A DNA stretch of 5,205 nucleotides. It comes from an uncultured Oscillospiraceae bacterium (GTDB lineage Bacteria; Bacillota; Clostridia; Oscillospirales; Acutalibacteraceae). The stretch spans positions 1-5,205 of the forward strand of contig UQVI01000127.1 of the NCBI GenBank assembly GCA_900544515.1. The letters are read 5' to 3'. The notes under the pieces were generated by a model. The model was given only the letters and a program-made list of their open reading frames with translations, did not search any database and was not told the DNA's origin. Shown here piece after piece: positions 5,158 to 5,205 of this stretch (positions are counted from its first letter, which is position 1; each line of letters starts with the position of its first letter). Position numbers and translations under genes: made by a program.

Positions 5158-5205
5158 CTGTCTCTTATACACATCTCCGAGCCCACGAGACTAAGGCGAA
5201 TCTCG
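5158..5205. other. Untrimmed Illumina Nextera adapter (sequencing artefact)
   Basis: Bases 5158-5176 are CTGTCTCTTATACACATCT, the 19-base Tn5 mosaic end used in Nextera tagmentation. Bases 5177-5191 are CCGAGCCCACGAGAC, the i7-side read-2 adapter. Bases 5192-5199 are TAAGGCGA, which I recall as the N701 index read. Bases 5200-5205 are ATCTCG, the start of the P7 flow-cell sequence. The order and continuity match a read that ran through a short insert into its adapter. This stretch is therefore not genomic, and any protein or frame crossing 5157/5158 is chimeric. Confidence 0.99.

Noticed and set aside
4789..5172. A complete 127-residue protein starting MYKRQ
   Set aside because: The first five residues are encoded by the adapter. 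The real sequence is the tail of rlmN, whose start lies outside the contig.
5158..5176. A 19-bp Tn5 mosaic end, suggesting a natural transposon terminus
   Set aside because: It is followed directly by the Nextera read-2 adapter, an index and P7 sequence, so it comes from library preparation and not from a mobile element.
4850..5194. Plus-strand open frame of 114 codons ending in LLYTSPSPRD
   Set aside because: It is antisense to rlmN, has no ribosome binding site or recognisable motif, and its end is adapter.

Overview
The window looks like a contig end from a low- to mid-GC, spore-forming Firmicute of the class Clostridia. A Ruminococcus- or Oscillospirales-like gut anaerobe is my guess from general sequence character, not from a search. 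The evidence is the conserved gene order of the Ser/Thr phosphatase-kinase locus, GGAGG-type ribosome binding sites, and a SpoVM-type sporulation microprotein at the end of the operon. Every gene I can support is on the minus strand, so the window reads from right to left.

Right edge (5158-5205): this is not genomic DNA. It is an untrimmed Illumina Nextera adapter (Tn5 mosaic end, i7-side sequence, an eight-base index and the start of the flow-cell sequence). The genome stops at 5157, inside rlmN.

Main operon (5157 down to 208): rlmN 3' part (rRNA/tRNA adenine-C2 methyltransferase), stp/prpC (PP2C phosphatase), prkC (membrane PASTA Ser/Thr kinase), rsgA (ribosome-assembly GTPase), thiN (thiamine pyrophosphokinase), an unrecognised 47-residue cysteine-rich two-helix membrane protein, and a 29-residue SpoVM homologue. 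Neighbours overlap or lie within 51 bases of each other, and several stop codons lie in or next to the following gene's ribosome binding site, so translational coupling is likely. The kinase and phosphatase form a reversible phosphorylation switch that reads cell-wall fragments. RsgA is a known target of PrkC-type kinases in Bacillus. The last two genes are too short for ordinary gene callers and are the most informative part of the window. Compared with Bacillus subtilis (prpC-prkC-rsgA-rpe-thiN-spoVM), rpe is missing and an extra small membrane gene sits before spoVM.

Left end (1-205): a perfect 16-bp hairpin with A/T tracts on both sides terminates the operon. Beyond it is a sigma-E-like promoter, a strong ribosome binding site, and the first 36 codons of another minus-strand gene that runs off the window. 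Its N-terminus weakly resembles DUF3794/SPOCS sporulation proteins.

I see no CRISPR array, RNA gene, natural mobile element or unfamiliar multi-gene system. The candidates for new biology are the 47-residue membrane protein, the edge gene and their possible sporulation promoters.
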